64,000 nucleotides of DNA from Ruegeria atlantica (GCF_013032455.1 NZ_WQCF01000005.1:124001-188000), one strand, 5' to 3'; counted from the stretch's first letter, positions 1 through 9,415 are shown. The notes: generated by a model not told the origin, from the sequence alone. Numbers and translations: made by a program.

Positions 1-3
1 AAT

Positions 4-1053
4 ATGCAGAGCGTTCTCGTAACCGGATCGGCCGGTTTCATCGGCTTTCACTTAAGTAAACTGCTGTTACAGCATGGCTACCGCGTGGTGGGGCTGGACG
101 CGCTAAACGACTATTATGATGTGACACTGAAAGAGACCCGCCATGATATGCTGGCGGGTCAACCCAATGGAGAGAATTTCACACCTGTGATCGGAAAGGT
201 CGAGGCCCCCGATCTGGTGATGAACCTGTTTCGCGAGCACGAATTCGATTTTGTCGTGCACCTCGCGGCTCAGGCTGGTGTGCGCTACTCGATCGATAAC
301 CCGCGCTCGTATTTGGAAAGCAATCTGAACGGGACATTCGAAATTCTGGAAGCCGCCCGTGCGTATCCTCCGAAACACATGCTTCTGGCGTCTACATCTT
401 CTGCCTTCGGGGCCAATACCGAGATGCCTTACAAGGAAACTCAGCGCGCTGATCACCAATTGTCCTTCTATGCGGCCACCAAAAAAGCGACTGAGAACAT
501 GGCGCATTCTTATGCACACCTTTTCGACTTGCCGGTCACCATGTTCCGCTTTTTCACTGTTTACGGCCCTTGGGGACGGCCGGATATGGCCCTGTTCAAA
601 TTCACCAAGGCCATCCTCGAAGGCAATCCGATCGACGTTTATAACCATGGCGATATGAAGCGCGATTTTACCTACGTCGAGGATTTGGTGGAGGCTATCC
701 GCCTTTTGATGGATGCGATACCAGTTCGGCCTATGGACGGGCAAGTGCCCGAGGGTGACAGTCTGTCACCCGTTGCTCCTCATCGGGTGGTAAACATCGG
801 CAACAATGACTCTGTGCATTTAACCGCGTTTATCGAGGCGATTGAAAGGGCCACTGGCATCAAGGCGGAAAAGAACATGATGCCAATGCAGGCCGGAGAC
901 GTGCCCGCAACCTGGGCCGATGCTTCATTGTTGAATGACCTGACCGGATATCAACCCAAGACCTCGGTTGAGGATGGGGTTGCCGAGTTTGTGAAGTGGT
1001 ATCGTGGATTTTATCGCCCCAATGCCGCTGGAGTTGACGCAAGCAAAAACTAA
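4..1053 (+). CDS. NAD-dependent UDP-glucuronate 4-epimerase-like protein
   Basis: An extended short-chain dehydrogenase/epimerase of 349 aa. The N-terminal Rossmann motif TGSAGFIG (residues 7-14) binds NAD, and the catalytic pair is Y156-xxx-K160 (FYAATKK), with the supporting STSS motif at about 130-133. Residues around 33-40 (LNDYYDVTLK) and the PWGRPDMA segment match the UDP-glucuronate/UDP-galacturonate 4-epimerase branch rather than GalE. The product would supply UDP-galacturonate for surface polysaccharide in the cytoplasm. The ATG lies 4 nt from the window edge, so upstream neighbours are unseen, but the N-terminus looks complete. It converges on the rtcR remnant. The exact sugar substrate is inferred from family resemblance only. 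Confidence 0.85.
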   Translation: MQSVLVTGSAGFIGFHLSKLLLQHGYRVVGLDALNDYYDVTLKETRHDMLAGQPNGENFTPVIGKVEAPDLVMNLFREHEFDFVVHLAAQAGVRYSIDNPRSYLESNLNGTFEILEAARAYPPKHMLLASTSSAFGANTEMPYKETQRADHQLSFYAATKKATENMAHSYAHLFDLPVTMFRFFTVYGPWGRPDMALFKFTKAILEGNPIDVYNHGDMKRDFTYVEDLVEAIRLLMDAIPVRPMDGQVPEGDSLSPVAPHRVVNIGNNDSVHLTAFIEAIERATGIKAEKNMMPMQAGDVPATWADASLLNDLTGYQPKTSVEDGVAEFVKWYRGFYRPNAAGVDASKN

Positions 1054-1128
1054 CGGGTGTCCCTTGCCGTGAAGATAGCGCACATCAAATGTGATTAATG
1101 GGAGGGAAGAGTGCGATAGGACAGACCA

Positions 1129-2232
1129 TCAGTCTTGACCCCCTCTGCTGCTCGTCACGGTTTCCCAATCCAACCCAAATTTCTGCAGATATTTTCGCAA
1201 CCGATCCGCATCGTTCTGAGTTTTGCGCTTTTGCCGAGACATTGCAAAAAGCTCACGGCCCGCCGCACTTAGATTGGGAGTGTTCTGACAGGTGTGTATA
1301 ACCCGGGTCAACTGCACAATGTCAAATGGATCAATATCTAATGCAGCGTCACCAAGCACGTGGTGTACCGAGGTAAAGTCCGTATCTGACGTGGCAGCCG
1401 CCCAACTGGAACGCAGATTTGCAACTTCTTCCTCAACCATGGTCCGCGTGATCCGACCTCGGGGTGCGAGGGTGTACAGGCGTTTGATCGAGCCGCTGAA
1501 ATCCCTGAAGTTGCCGGGCCACTGCGTGGCGGGATTGGTGGCAAACTTTAGATAAGCCTCATGTGCGTCTGCGTTGAAGCCCACTTGAGTGCCCAGTGCA
1601 CGCTCAGATCGGGAAAGTTCGAACTTGAGGTTAGCCTCAATATCTTCCCTACGTGAACGCAACGCGGGCAGAGTAAAACGCCACATGTTTAAGCGTGCCA
1701 GTAGATCAGGACGGAACTGTCCGGCGGCGGCCAAGGTGTGCAGGTCACGGTTCGCCCCAGCGATGATCTGAAAGCGGCAGGTTATTTCGTGGTCGGACCC
1801 CAGGGGATAAAACCGGCCAGTTTCGATCGCATGCAACAGGACCGATTGTTCATTCCAGCCCAGTTCATCAATTTCATCCAGAAACAGCACACCACCATCG
1901 GCTTCACGCAGCAAACCAGTGCGCTCGGTCCCGGCCTGACCCAGATAACTGCGCCGCTGGCCAAACAATGTGGCCAGCGCATCCGGCCCATTAAGCGTGG
2001 CGCAGTTGACATGAACTAAACGCCCTTTGACCCGCCGTCGATCAAGTTTGAGCGTATAGATCCGCTCTGCCAATTGTGTCTTGCCGGTCCCGGATTCACC
2101 AAGCAGTAGGATTGGCTCGTCCGAGTTGCTAGCGATCAGCTCGATCCGGTCGATCAGTGCGTTATATTGAGGATTGCGCGTTTCGATTCCGTTTTTAAGC
2201 TGATCGCCATATTCATTCTCGCTACGGTTTTG
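1129..2232 (-). pseudogene. rtcR: RtcR-type sigma-54 activator, N-terminally truncated remnant
   Basis: The open frame encodes the AAA+ and C-terminal parts of RtcR, the sigma-54-dependent activator of RNA repair genes. Walker A (GESGTGKT) lies at about 2080-2099, followed by VNCATL, the Walker B region GGVLFLDEIDELG, and an RtcR-type C-terminus. RtcR is normally about 530 aa with an N-terminal CARF sensor of roughly 180 aa. Here the frame is closed by a TGA at 2233-2235, just upstream of the conserved segment before Walker A. No ATG, GTG or TTG occurs in frame before Walker A; the first is a TTG at 2073, inside the ATPase domain. The sensor domain is therefore lost and the gene is probably dead. 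No rtcA or rtcB lies nearby. Confidence 0.75.
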
Positions 2233-2284
2233 TCATGTTCATAGCGCCCTGAAATTTGGGATTACTGCGGCGGGACAGAGCGGC

Positions 2285-2331
2285 CCAACCCACGAAAACT
2301 AAAACCCTGTCGCTCGCAAGTGAACGACAGG
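2285..2331 (-). terminator. Rho-independent terminator-like hairpin
   Basis: CCTGTCG (2306-2312) and CGACAGG (2325-2331) form a 7-bp stem around a 12-nt loop. On the minus strand it is followed by GTTTTAGTTTTCG. It lies about 60 nt downstream of the minus-strand spike-base gene and between that gene and the rtcR remnant. Confidence 0.55.
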
Positions 2332-2389
2332 ACAAGGCATCAATCATTCTATTCTAGGATGCTTTGGTTGGCATGCCCTCAGATCATTT

Positions 2390-2659
2390 TCATTCCAGAA
2401 CCATTGCGTGTATCCCAGACGCCGTGGTGCCAGTGGAATGCACGCGAATGACGCCCACAGGTAGGATTGAAAAATCCGCCACCTGAACGGTTCGGGTCTC
2501 ACCCTGCACTGTGGTCAAGACAACCGATCCGCCTGTTTCAACGTACAGACCGATTGCTGCATCCGCCATATCCATCGTGTCAGAAAGTATGGCAGGTACG
2601 ATATCACGCGCTGGACCGGACAGGCTGGAAACGCGGTTGGTGAATGGGTTCGAATTCAT
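2390..2659 (-). CDS. Small spike base protein-like (RCAP_rcc01079 family)
   Basis: A protein of about 89 aa starting MNSNPFTNRVSSLSGPARD. It resembles the short spike base proteins associated with gene transfer agents and prophages in Rhodobacterales, which share this opening and a central segment like LYVETGG...ETRTVQVADFSILPVGV ending in a TTASGIHA motif. An in-frame start 12 codons upstream (2695) is possible, but the family begins at the chosen ATG. No other tail or GTA gene is near, so it is an orphan copy. The family assignment is from memory of characteristic motifs; the gene itself looks intact and is followed by a terminator-like hairpin. Confidence 0.5.
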   Translation of the reverse strand: MNSNPFTNRVSSLSGPARDIVPAILSDTMDMADAAIGLYVETGGSVVLTTVQGETRTVQVADFSILPVGVIRVHSTGTTASGIHAMVLE

Positions 2660-2857
2660 GGAGCAGGTCTCGCTGTCAGTGTTAACCGGCAGCACGTTAG
2701 GTAAAACCGATTAACGACCTGAAATCTTAGCGAACGTTGCGGCCCCTGCATGTATCAGGATTTGGCGACCATCTGTTTTTTTTTGCTCAACAGTATGTCG
2801 ACAGCGCCTTTTCAAACACGCGCTGATAATCCAATGCCTGACGACCTACAGCCAAGT

Positions 2858-3382
2858 TCACGCCGTTGGAACGCCCCCGCCAGACGCCATGTTTGCAGAG
2901 ATTTCTGCAACTTCCTTGTCGATATAGTAGAGCGAGTGCGGCCCGTCACCTATGAGTTTTATCCGATCTATAATGCCTTGAAACGTCTTGATTTCCTCGC
3001 GCTGTTCCATCACGAACCACTGCAAAAACTCAAATGTGCTGTGGTCATCCAAGGCTTGCGCTTCTTTCACAGCCGCGTTGATCCCATCGGTCACTTTCTT
3101 TTCGTGATCAAGGATCATCTGGAACAATCCTTGGACCGTGTCAGTTTCGACCTTTGGCTCTGGCAGAGCCTGAAAACGGATCGGCCATTCGCAGTCCACA
3201 AGATAATTGAGCATCTTCTTCATGTGCGTCAGCTCTTCATCCGCATGAGTCAGCAGCAGTTCCGAGCAGCCATTCAGGTTGCGTTCCGCACACCACGCAC
3301 CTGCCTGCCAATACAGATGTGCGGCCCTAAGCTCATGGTTCATCAGATCGTTCATAGTGGTTGCGGACGAAGGTTGCGACAT
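2858..3382 (-). CDS. Non-haem ferritin (FtnA-like)
   Basis: A 174-aa four-helix ferritin for iron storage. The ferroxidase ligands of E. coli FtnA are present at the same positions: E17, E50, H53 (in EELTHM), E94, and E130 within EQREE at 126-130. The motifs FLQWFVMEQ and SLYYIDKE near the end are also characteristic. No haem-binding Met of bacterioferritin is evident. It is monocistronic, with about 400 nt of non-coding DNA upstream that it shares divergently with hyuA. The C-terminus carries a short GGGVPTA extension. The family assignment is secure; iron-dependent control is only inferred. Confidence 0.93.
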   Translation of the reverse strand: MSQPSSATTMNDLMNHELRAAHLYWQAGAWCAERNLNGCSELLLTHADEELTHMKKMLNYLVDCEWPIRFQALPEPKVETDTVQGLFQMILDHEKKVTDGINAAVKEAQALDDHSTFEFLQWFVMEQREEIKTFQGIIDRIKLIGDGPHSLYYIDKEVAEISANMASGGGVPTA

Positions 3383-3786
3383 AGCTTTGATCCTTGAATG
3401 GATTGGGTTAATTTTGGACGTTGGCTGGATAGTTCCAGATCAACCTGTACAAGTGGCATTTAAACTTTCTGAAATCCTTTGGGCTGTCAGCATAGCCTAT
3501 TATAGAGGATTGGAACCATGCCTCCTTTCTTTGAGTTAATGCACTAAACAACCGTTAAACATCGTTTGATATCCGACCACCGTAAAACTTGTCGCTTGTG
3601 GACCTGTGTGTCGCAATCTCGCTAGCAGCGGCGTGTATTACCCCCCACAGTTTGAAAATGATGAAGACTTGCATTCCAAATCCGATGGAACGCCGCGCTA
3701 CCGGCTGTGATCTGGTGCCTTCAGCCTGATTGCCGGGCATTTTGCCAATTGCTTGCTCTGCAACCACGGTAACTTCGGAAGATTTC
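3383..3786. other. Non-coding divergent region between ferritin and hyuA
   Basis: No convincing gene is seen in this stretch. It must contain the ferritin promoter (minus strand) and the hyuA promoter (plus strand). An imperfect palindrome ATTTAAACTTTCTGAAAT at 3458-3475 weakly resembles alphaproteobacterial iron-control elements but does not match a known consensus well. Confidence 0.5.
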
Positions 3787-5883
3787 ATGACAATACAGAC
3801 ATTGCGCCTAGCCATAGATATAGGCGGCACTTTCACCGATACAGTATTGGTTTCCGATGAAGACACGATCCTTGCCTCGACCAAAACACTGACCACTCAC
3901 GGAAACCCGGCCGAAGGCGCGATGGAAGGCGCCCGGCGGGTCATGCAGCAATCCGACCGAACACTGGCCGAGGTTACCGGCTTCATCCATGGAACGACAC
4001 TGGCGACAAACGCGCTGATTGAACGACGCGGCGCGGTTGTGGCAACCATCTGCACCGAAGGATTTCGGGACATCCTCGAAATCGGGTATGAGCGGCGATA
4101 TTCCCAATACGACATCAACCTGGAAAAACCAGATCTGCTGGTCCCGCGCGAACGATCCCTGACCATTAGCGAACGTATGTCCGCAGAAGGTGATGTGCTG
4201 ATCCCGTTGGATGAAACCCAAATCGATGCACTTCTGGCTGATATCGACGCAAGCGGGGCCGAAGCGATAGCGATCTGTCTGATGCACGCCTATGCCAACC
4301 CGACCCACGAACAGCGGCTGCGCACAATTCTGACTGAACGTCGTCCCGATCTGACGGTTTCGATCTCATCTGATGTCAGCCCCGAAGCGCGCGAGTTCGA
4401 CCGGCTCTGCACCACCGTTGCGAACGCTTATATTCAGCCGCTGATGGAACACTATCTGTCCCGGTTTGTCGACCAGTTCGAGGCCGCAGGTGTTACCTGT
4501 TCAATTCTGATGATGACCGCAGGTGGCGGTATGTGCACCGTGGAAACTGCCGCCCGGTTCCCGATCCGTCTGGTCGAATCCGGCCCTGCAGGCGGGGCAA
4601 TTCTGGCGGCGCGCATCGCGGCACGCTCTGGGCTGGACAAGGTCCTTTCCTTTGACGTGGGTGGCACCACGGCCAAACTCTGCCTGATCGACAAGGCCCG
4701 CCCGCAAACCTCGCGTGCATTCGAAATCGCGCGCGCTGCCCGGTTTATCAAGGGTTCGGGCATGCCGGTTCGCATTCCGGTGATCGAGATGATCGAGATC
4801 GGCGCAGGCGGCGGCTCGATTGCGGGTGTGGACCGTCTGGGTCGCCTGACTGTCGGCCCAAAATCCGCCGGGTCCGAACCCGGACCGGTGGCGTTTATGC
4901 GCGGCGGAACTGATCCTACGGTGACCGACAGTGACATCACCTTGGGTTACATCGTGCCGGACACCTTTGCCGAAGGGCATATCAGGCTTGATCCCGAAGC
5001 GTCCAAGGCCGCCCTGACCCGCACGATAGGCGACAGGTTGAACTTGGACCCGATCGGCTCGGCCGATGGAGTCAGCCGCATCGTGGATGAAAGCATGGCA
5101 AGCGCCGGAAGGATGCATGCGGTAGAGAGCGGCAAGGATCTAGGCCCACGTACAATGATCGCTTTTGGCGGCAATGGCCCGCTTCACGCCAGCCGGGTGG
5201 CACGTTCAGCCGGGGTGTCCTGCATCGTGATCCCACCCAATCCGGGCGTTGGGTCCGCAATCGGATTTCTATTCGCTCCAATCTCTTTCGAAATTGTCCG
5301 TTCACGCTATTCACTGCTTGAAAGTCTGGGCTTGGACGGGGTGAACGACCTGTTCGACACAATGATAGCCGAGGCAAAAGAGGTCGTGGGCCAAGGTGCT
5401 GGCAACGCTCCGACGGAAACCCAGCGGACCGCTTTCATGCGATATAGCGGACAGGGGCACGAGATCGAGATTACCTTGCCGGATCGCCCCCTGACTGCCG
5501 AGGATATTACCCCCCTAACCGCCGCGTTCGAAAAGGAATACCGCAAGCAGTTCTCGCGTCCGGTGCCAGGGATGGAGATCGAAATCCTGAACTGGGCCGT
5601 GCGGGTGGCAACCCCGGACCCTGCCTTACTGCCGGTGCCAGAGACACCAGAATGCACCGCGTTCAATGTTACCGAAACGCGCCAGATCACCTGTGATGTG
5701 GATGGCTCAACCAAGGATGCCGCCTTTGTGGCCCGTGCCGACCTGAAGCCCGGCAACCACGTATCGGGCCCGGCACTTATCCATGAGCCGCAGACCACCA
5801 CGCTCGTATCCGCGGATTTCTCTGCGCATGTGGATTCAATTGGCAACCTTGTCCTGATCCAACACCAGAAAGGAGGCGCATGA
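3787..5883 (+). CDS. hyuA: Hydantoinase/oxoprolinase family protein, subunit A (HyuA)
   Basis: A 698-aa protein of the ATP-dependent N-methylhydantoinase / 5-oxoprolinase A family (Hydant_A_N then Hydantoinase_A). The phosphate-binding motif DIGGTFTD is at residues 11-18 and a second actin-fold motif, FDVGGTTAKL, is at about 289. It would act with HyuB in ATP-driven opening of a hydantoin-, 5-oxoproline- or acetone-like substrate; which one cannot be told from sequence. The ATG at 3787 is chosen because it places DIGGT at the family's usual position and has GGAAG just upstream; the longer in-frame start at 3730 is not supported. Its stop overlaps the hyuB start (ATGA). It is the first gene of a four-gene operon. 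Confidence 0.88.
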   Translation: MTIQTLRLAIDIGGTFTDTVLVSDEDTILASTKTLTTHGNPAEGAMEGARRVMQQSDRTLAEVTGFIHGTTLATNALIERRGAVVATICTEGFRDILEIGYERRYSQYDINLEKPDLLVPRERSLTISERMSAEGDVLIPLDETQIDALLADIDASGAEAIAICLMHAYANPTHEQRLRTILTERRPDLTVSISSDVSPEAREFDRLCTTVANAYIQPLMEHYLSRFVDQFEAAGVTCSILMMTAGGGMCTVETAARFPIRLVESGPAGGAILAARIAARSGLDKVLSFDVGGTTAKLCLIDKARPQTSRAFEIARAARFIKGSGMPVRIPVIEMIEIGAGGGSIAGVDRLGRLTVGPKSAGSEPGPVAFMRGGTDPTVTDSDITLGYIVPDTFAEGHIRLDPEASKAALTRTIGDRLNLDPIGSADGVSRIVDESMASAGRMHAVESGKDLGPRTMIAFGGNGPLHASRVARSAGVSCIVIPPNPGVGSAIGFLFAPISFEIVRSRYSLLESLGLDGVNDLFDTMIAEAKEVVGQGAGNAPTETQRTAFMRYSGQGHEIEITLPDRPLTAEDITPLTAAFEKEYRKQFSRPVPGMEIEILNWAVRVATPDPALLPVPETPECTAFNVTETRQITCDVDGSTKDAAFVARADLKPGNHVSGPALIHEPQTTTLVSADFSAHVDSIGNLVLIQHQKGGA

Positions 5884-7535
5884 TGACCGCTGAACTTTCC
5901 CCCGCCCGCCTGCAAGTGATGTGGAACCGTCTGCTGGCGGTGGTCGAGGAACAGGGTCAGACCCTGATCCGCGCAGCCTTTTCACCCATCGTAAGGGAAT
6001 GCGGTGACATCTCGGCAGGCATCTTCGACGTGAATGGTCGGATGTTGGCCCAGGCGGTGACCGGCACTCCGGGTCATATCAACACCATGGCCGAGGCCGT
6101 GTTGCATCTGCGAGGGCGATTCTGCCTGCAGGACATGAAGCCCGGCGACATCTATATGACCAATGATCCTTGGCTGGCCTCGGGGCATTTGAATGACTTC
6201 CTGCTGATGATGCCCGCATTCAAGGATGGCAAGGTGGTGGGCTTTACGTCCTGCACCTCGCATCTGGTTGATCTGGGTGGTTTGGGCATGGGGCCAGAAG
6301 GCTCAGATATCTATGACGAAGGGCTTTTGATCCCGCCCTGCAAACTGGTCGAGGCCGGAACCCCCAACGCACTTCTGATGGACATCATCCGCGCCAATTC
6401 GCGCGAGCCGATCGCCAATGAAGGCGACATCTACGCACTGATCGCCTGTTGCGAGGCTGGGGTAAAACGTCTGATCTCGATGATGGACGAGTTCGGGATC
6501 GGCGACCTGGACACTCTAGGCAGCTACATCATCGACACCTCTCGCAAAGGCGCGCTGGAGGCTATCGCCGAAGTGCCCGAAGGCGTTTACAAAAACGTGC
6601 TGCGCATGGATGGCTATGAGAATGAGCTGGAACTGCACGCGACCCTGACCGTCGCCAAGGACGGGATGCATGTGGATTTCACCGGCACTGCGGGCTGCTC
6701 GAAAAAAGGCATCAACGTGCCGCTGAACTATGCGACGGCCTATACCGTTTTTGCCCTGCGCTGTATCGTCGGGCCTGACATTCCGAACAATGCCGGTTCG
6801 CTGGAACCGTTTACGGTGGATGGACCAAAGGGCTGTATCCTGAACGCGCAGCGCCCCGTGCCGGTGGCTATGCGCCACACGCTGGGTCAAGTGACTCCTG
6901 ATCTGGTATTGGGTTGCCTGCATCAGGCACTGCCAGATCAGGTTCCCGCCGAGGGTGCCTCATGCATGTTCGATCTGCCCATGCGTCACGCACCCGAAGT
7001 CGCGGCGAATGGGGGACGTGAGTTTGCCATCGAACCCGTGCACAACGGAGGCACGGGCGCGCGACCCCATGCGGATGGGTTATCCGCCACGGCTTACCCG
7101 TCCGGCGTGTTCGGATCGCAAGTTGAGATCACCGAAAGTATGGCTCCAGTTATCATGTGGCGACGCGAGCTGCTGCCGGATTCCGGCGGTGCGGGCAAAT
7201 ATCGTGGCGGACTGGGGCAGAGGATCGAGATGACGTCATCCAACAACGCACCATTTATCGTGTTCCTATCAGTCGAGCGGCTGAAATTTCCGGCTTTGGG
7301 GCGCATGGGCGGTCAACCCGGTGCTCTGGGGCGTATCAGGTTCCGCGACGGAGACAGCGATATTCCGGGCAAAGGAGAACTGCGGGTCGAAGGAGATGAC
7401 TACCTGATCTTCGACACCCCCGGCGGAGGCGGTTTTGGAAACCCGGCTGAACGGGACCCGGCGGCCCTGGCGTTGGATCTGAAACGCGGACTTGTCACGG
7501 AAGAAGGCGCGAAAGCCTACGGGGGTGTGTCATGA
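5880..7535 (+). CDS. hyuB: Hydantoinase B/oxoprolinase family protein (HyuB)
   Basis: A 551-aa partner of HyuA. Family signatures include the N-terminal FSPIVRECGDISAGIFD region, TNDPWLASGHLND, SHLVDLGG, and the C-terminal PGGGGFGNP. AGGAGG (5871-5876) lies just before two tandem ATGs (5880 and 5883); spacing favours the second, so the true start may be one codon later. It overlaps hyuA upstream by 4 nt and the aminotransferase downstream by 4 nt, indicating translational coupling. Together HyuA and HyuB usually form the catalytic complex. The identity of the ring compound is unknown. Confidence 0.88.
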   Translation: MMTAELSPARLQVMWNRLLAVVEEQGQTLIRAAFSPIVRECGDISAGIFDVNGRMLAQAVTGTPGHINTMAEAVLHLRGRFCLQDMKPGDIYMTNDPWLASGHLNDFLLMMPAFKDGKVVGFTSCTSHLVDLGGLGMGPEGSDIYDEGLLIPPCKLVEAGTPNALLMDIIRANSREPIANEGDIYALIACCEAGVKRLISMMDEFGIGDLDTLGSYIIDTSRKGALEAIAEVPEGVYKNVLRMDGYENELELHATLTVAKDGMHVDFTGTAGCSKKGINVPLNYATAYTVFALRCIVGPDIPNNAGSLEPFTVDGPKGCILNAQRPVPVAMRHTLGQVTPDLVLGCLHQALPDQVPAEGASCMFDLPMRHAPEVAANGGREFAIEPVHNGGTGARPHADGLSATAYPSGVFGSQVEITESMAPVIMWRRELLPDSGGAGKYRGGLGQRIEMTSSNNAPFIVFLSVERLKFPALGRMGGQPGALGRIRFRDGDSDIPGKGELRVEGDDYLIFDTPGGGGFGNPAERDPAALALDLKRGLVTEEGAKAYGGVS

Positions 7536-8599
7536 TCCGGGCCGTAGACCCCATCCGGCAGATGGCCCCCTATGCGTTGGCCGATCTGGGCGGACCGGAC
7601 ACTGTTTCTCTGGCCCAGAACGAAAGCGCATTTCCGGCCAGCCCCGCCGCCGTGGCAGCGGGGCAAGCGGCGCTGGCTGACCTTACATTGTATCCCGATC
7701 CTGATTGGCCCGAGATGCGGGCCGCGATTGCTGATGTGCACGGGCTGGACCCGGCGCGGGTGCTGTGCGGGGCCGGGTCAATGGAGCTGATCGGTTGCCT
7801 GATCCGTGCCTTTGCAGGACCCGGCGATCAAGTGCTGGGCACGCAATACGGCTATGCATTTGTGGCTTCGGCCACCGCACAGGCGCAGGCCCAATACGTC
7901 GCTGCGCCCGAGGACGACCTAACCGTCTCAGTCGATGCGATTTTGGCCACTGTCACGCCAAAGACCCGCATCGTGTTCGTCTGCAATCCGGGCAATCCAA
8001 CCGGTACACTGATCCCAAATGGCGAGATCTTGCGTCTGCGCGCAGCCCTGCCCGCCGATTTACTGCTGGTGGTCGATCAAGCCTATGCCGAGTTTGCCGA
8101 CAATGACAATGATCCGGCTGAGATCTTTGCACTGGCAGACCGAGGGGATACGGTGATCACGCGCACCTTCTCAAAAGCATACGGATTGGCTGGCGCACGC
8201 GCCGGATGGGGCTATTTCCCCGCTGGTATCGCGGAAGAGCTGCGCAAACTGCTAAACCCTAACAATATCTCAACTGCCTCGCAGGCGGCGGCCACGGCGG
8301 CGATGCACGATCAGGAGCATATGCGCGACGTGGTTACCCGCACAGCGACCATTCGGGACCGGTTCGCCCAAGACTGCCGCGATCTTGGACTGAGCGTGCC
8401 CGAAAGCCACACCAATTTCGTGCTGGTCCGTTTTGCCGATGCTGAAATGGCGCGAAAAGCAGACGCCGCTTTGCGCGCCCACGACCTTATGATGCGCGGA
8501 ATGGGGGGCTATAGCCTAAGCGAGTGCCTGCGCGCCACGGTCTGTGAAAAGACGGTGATGGACCGCTGCCTCGCAGTCTTAAAAGAGGTGACGTCATGA
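7532..8599 (+). CDS. PLP-dependent aminotransferase, HisC-like (class I/II)
   Basis: A 355-aa fold-type I aminotransferase related to histidinol-phosphate aminotransferase. CNPGNPTG, the conserved DQAYAEF, and the PLP-lysine motif TRTFSKAYGLAGARAG are visible. Length fits HisC-like enzymes. It overlaps hyuB and the next gene by 4 nt each, so it serves the hydantoin-type pathway rather than histidine synthesis. It could transaminate the amino acid released by ring opening or hydrolysis. Substrate is not predictable from sequence. Confidence 0.82.
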   Translation: MIRAVDPIRQMAPYALADLGGPDTVSLAQNESAFPASPAAVAAGQAALADLTLYPDPDWPEMRAAIADVHGLDPARVLCGAGSMELIGCLIRAFAGPGDQVLGTQYGYAFVASATAQAQAQYVAAPEDDLTVSVDAILATVTPKTRIVFVCNPGNPTGTLIPNGEILRLRAALPADLLLVVDQAYAEFADNDNDPAEIFALADRGDTVITRTFSKAYGLAGARAGWGYFPAGIAEELRKLLNPNNISTASQAAATAAMHDQEHMRDVVTRTATIRDRFAQDCRDLGLSVPESHTNFVLVRFADAEMARKADAALRAHDLMMRGMGGYSLSECLRATVCEKTVMDRCLAVLKEVTS

Positions 8600-9336
8600 C
8601 CCATGAGACTCGCACGCGGGCCAAGATCGGCGTGTTGGTGCCCTTCACAAACACCAATCTCGAAGCGGATATGATGTTGATGCGCTGCCGGGATACGACC
8701 CTGCACTTTCAGCGAATGGGGGGATATGACGTGGATGAAATCCCAGGATCGGATCAGATGGCCGGTCTTGGGGCTTCGGATATCAGCCATGACCTGAGGA
8801 TGATCTCGGGCGTGCGGCCCGATGTGGTGCTCTATGGCTGCACGTCGGCTACACTGACCCATGGCCCATCCTTCGACAAGCAACTGGCGCTGGACATCAA
8901 GGCCGGGTCAGGTGCGCTGTCCATTACTGCCGCCGGGGCGTTAGTGAGCGCGATCAAGACATTGGGCGTTACCAAGGTCGGGTTCTCATCGCCCTATCTG
9001 GGCGAGATCAACAGACAGGCCGTGGACTTTCTGGCGCAAAACCAGATCACAACGGTCAAATGCGCCGGTATCGGCCGTAATCTAGGCAATTACGGACAGG
9101 GCGAATTGACCCCGGATGAGGTGTTCGATCTGGCCTGTCAGGCCGACCACCCCGATGCCGAAGCCATTGTGCTCAGTTGCACCGACATGCGTGCGGTCGA
9201 GGCTATAGACCGGATCGAAGCCGCCCTTGGTAAGCCTGTTGTGACTTCCAACCAAGCGTTAATGTTCGCGCTGATGCGTGCGCTTGGCTTGCCCCGTCAA
9301 GGGAATACCCCCGGCCAGCTATTCGATCTGCTTTGA
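8596..9336 (+). CDS. Maleate isomerase / Asp-Glu racemase superfamily protein
   Basis: A 246-aa member of the Asp/Glu/hydantoin racemase fold, closest in pattern to maleate cis-trans isomerase and arylmalonate decarboxylase. The two catalytic cysteines sit in LYGCTSAT and LSCTDMRAV. N-terminal IGVLVPFTNTNLEADM is typical of the maleate isomerase branch. It is the last gene of the hyu operon (4-nt overlap upstream). It may isomerise or racemise an intermediate of the pathway, for example a substituted hydantoin or a dicarboxylate. No obvious terminator follows. Confidence 0.78.
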   Translation: MTHETRTRAKIGVLVPFTNTNLEADMMLMRCRDTTLHFQRMGGYDVDEIPGSDQMAGLGASDISHDLRMISGVRPDVVLYGCTSATLTHGPSFDKQLALDIKAGSGALSITAAGALVSAIKTLGVTKVGFSSPYLGEINRQAVDFLAQNQITTVKCAGIGRNLGNYGQGELTPDEVFDLACQADHPDAEAIVLSCTDMRAVEAIDRIEAALGKPVVTSNQALMFALMRALGLPRQGNTPGQLFDLL

Positions 9337-9415
9337 GAGCACCCTGTATGCTGACGTAAGCTTTTTATGTCTCCACGAGAATCCTGTCTGACTGGCTTAT
9401 TTAAGTGCTTGCCTG

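Noticed and set aside
3458-3475. Iron-control (Irr/ICE-like) box upstream of ferritin
   Set aside because: ATTTAAACTTTCTGAAAT is only loosely palindromic and matches the known consensus poorly; not enough to call a site.
3555-3896. Minus-strand 113-codon frame between ferritin and hyuA
   Set aside because: It overlaps the start of hyuA in antisense and has no start signal or recognisable features.
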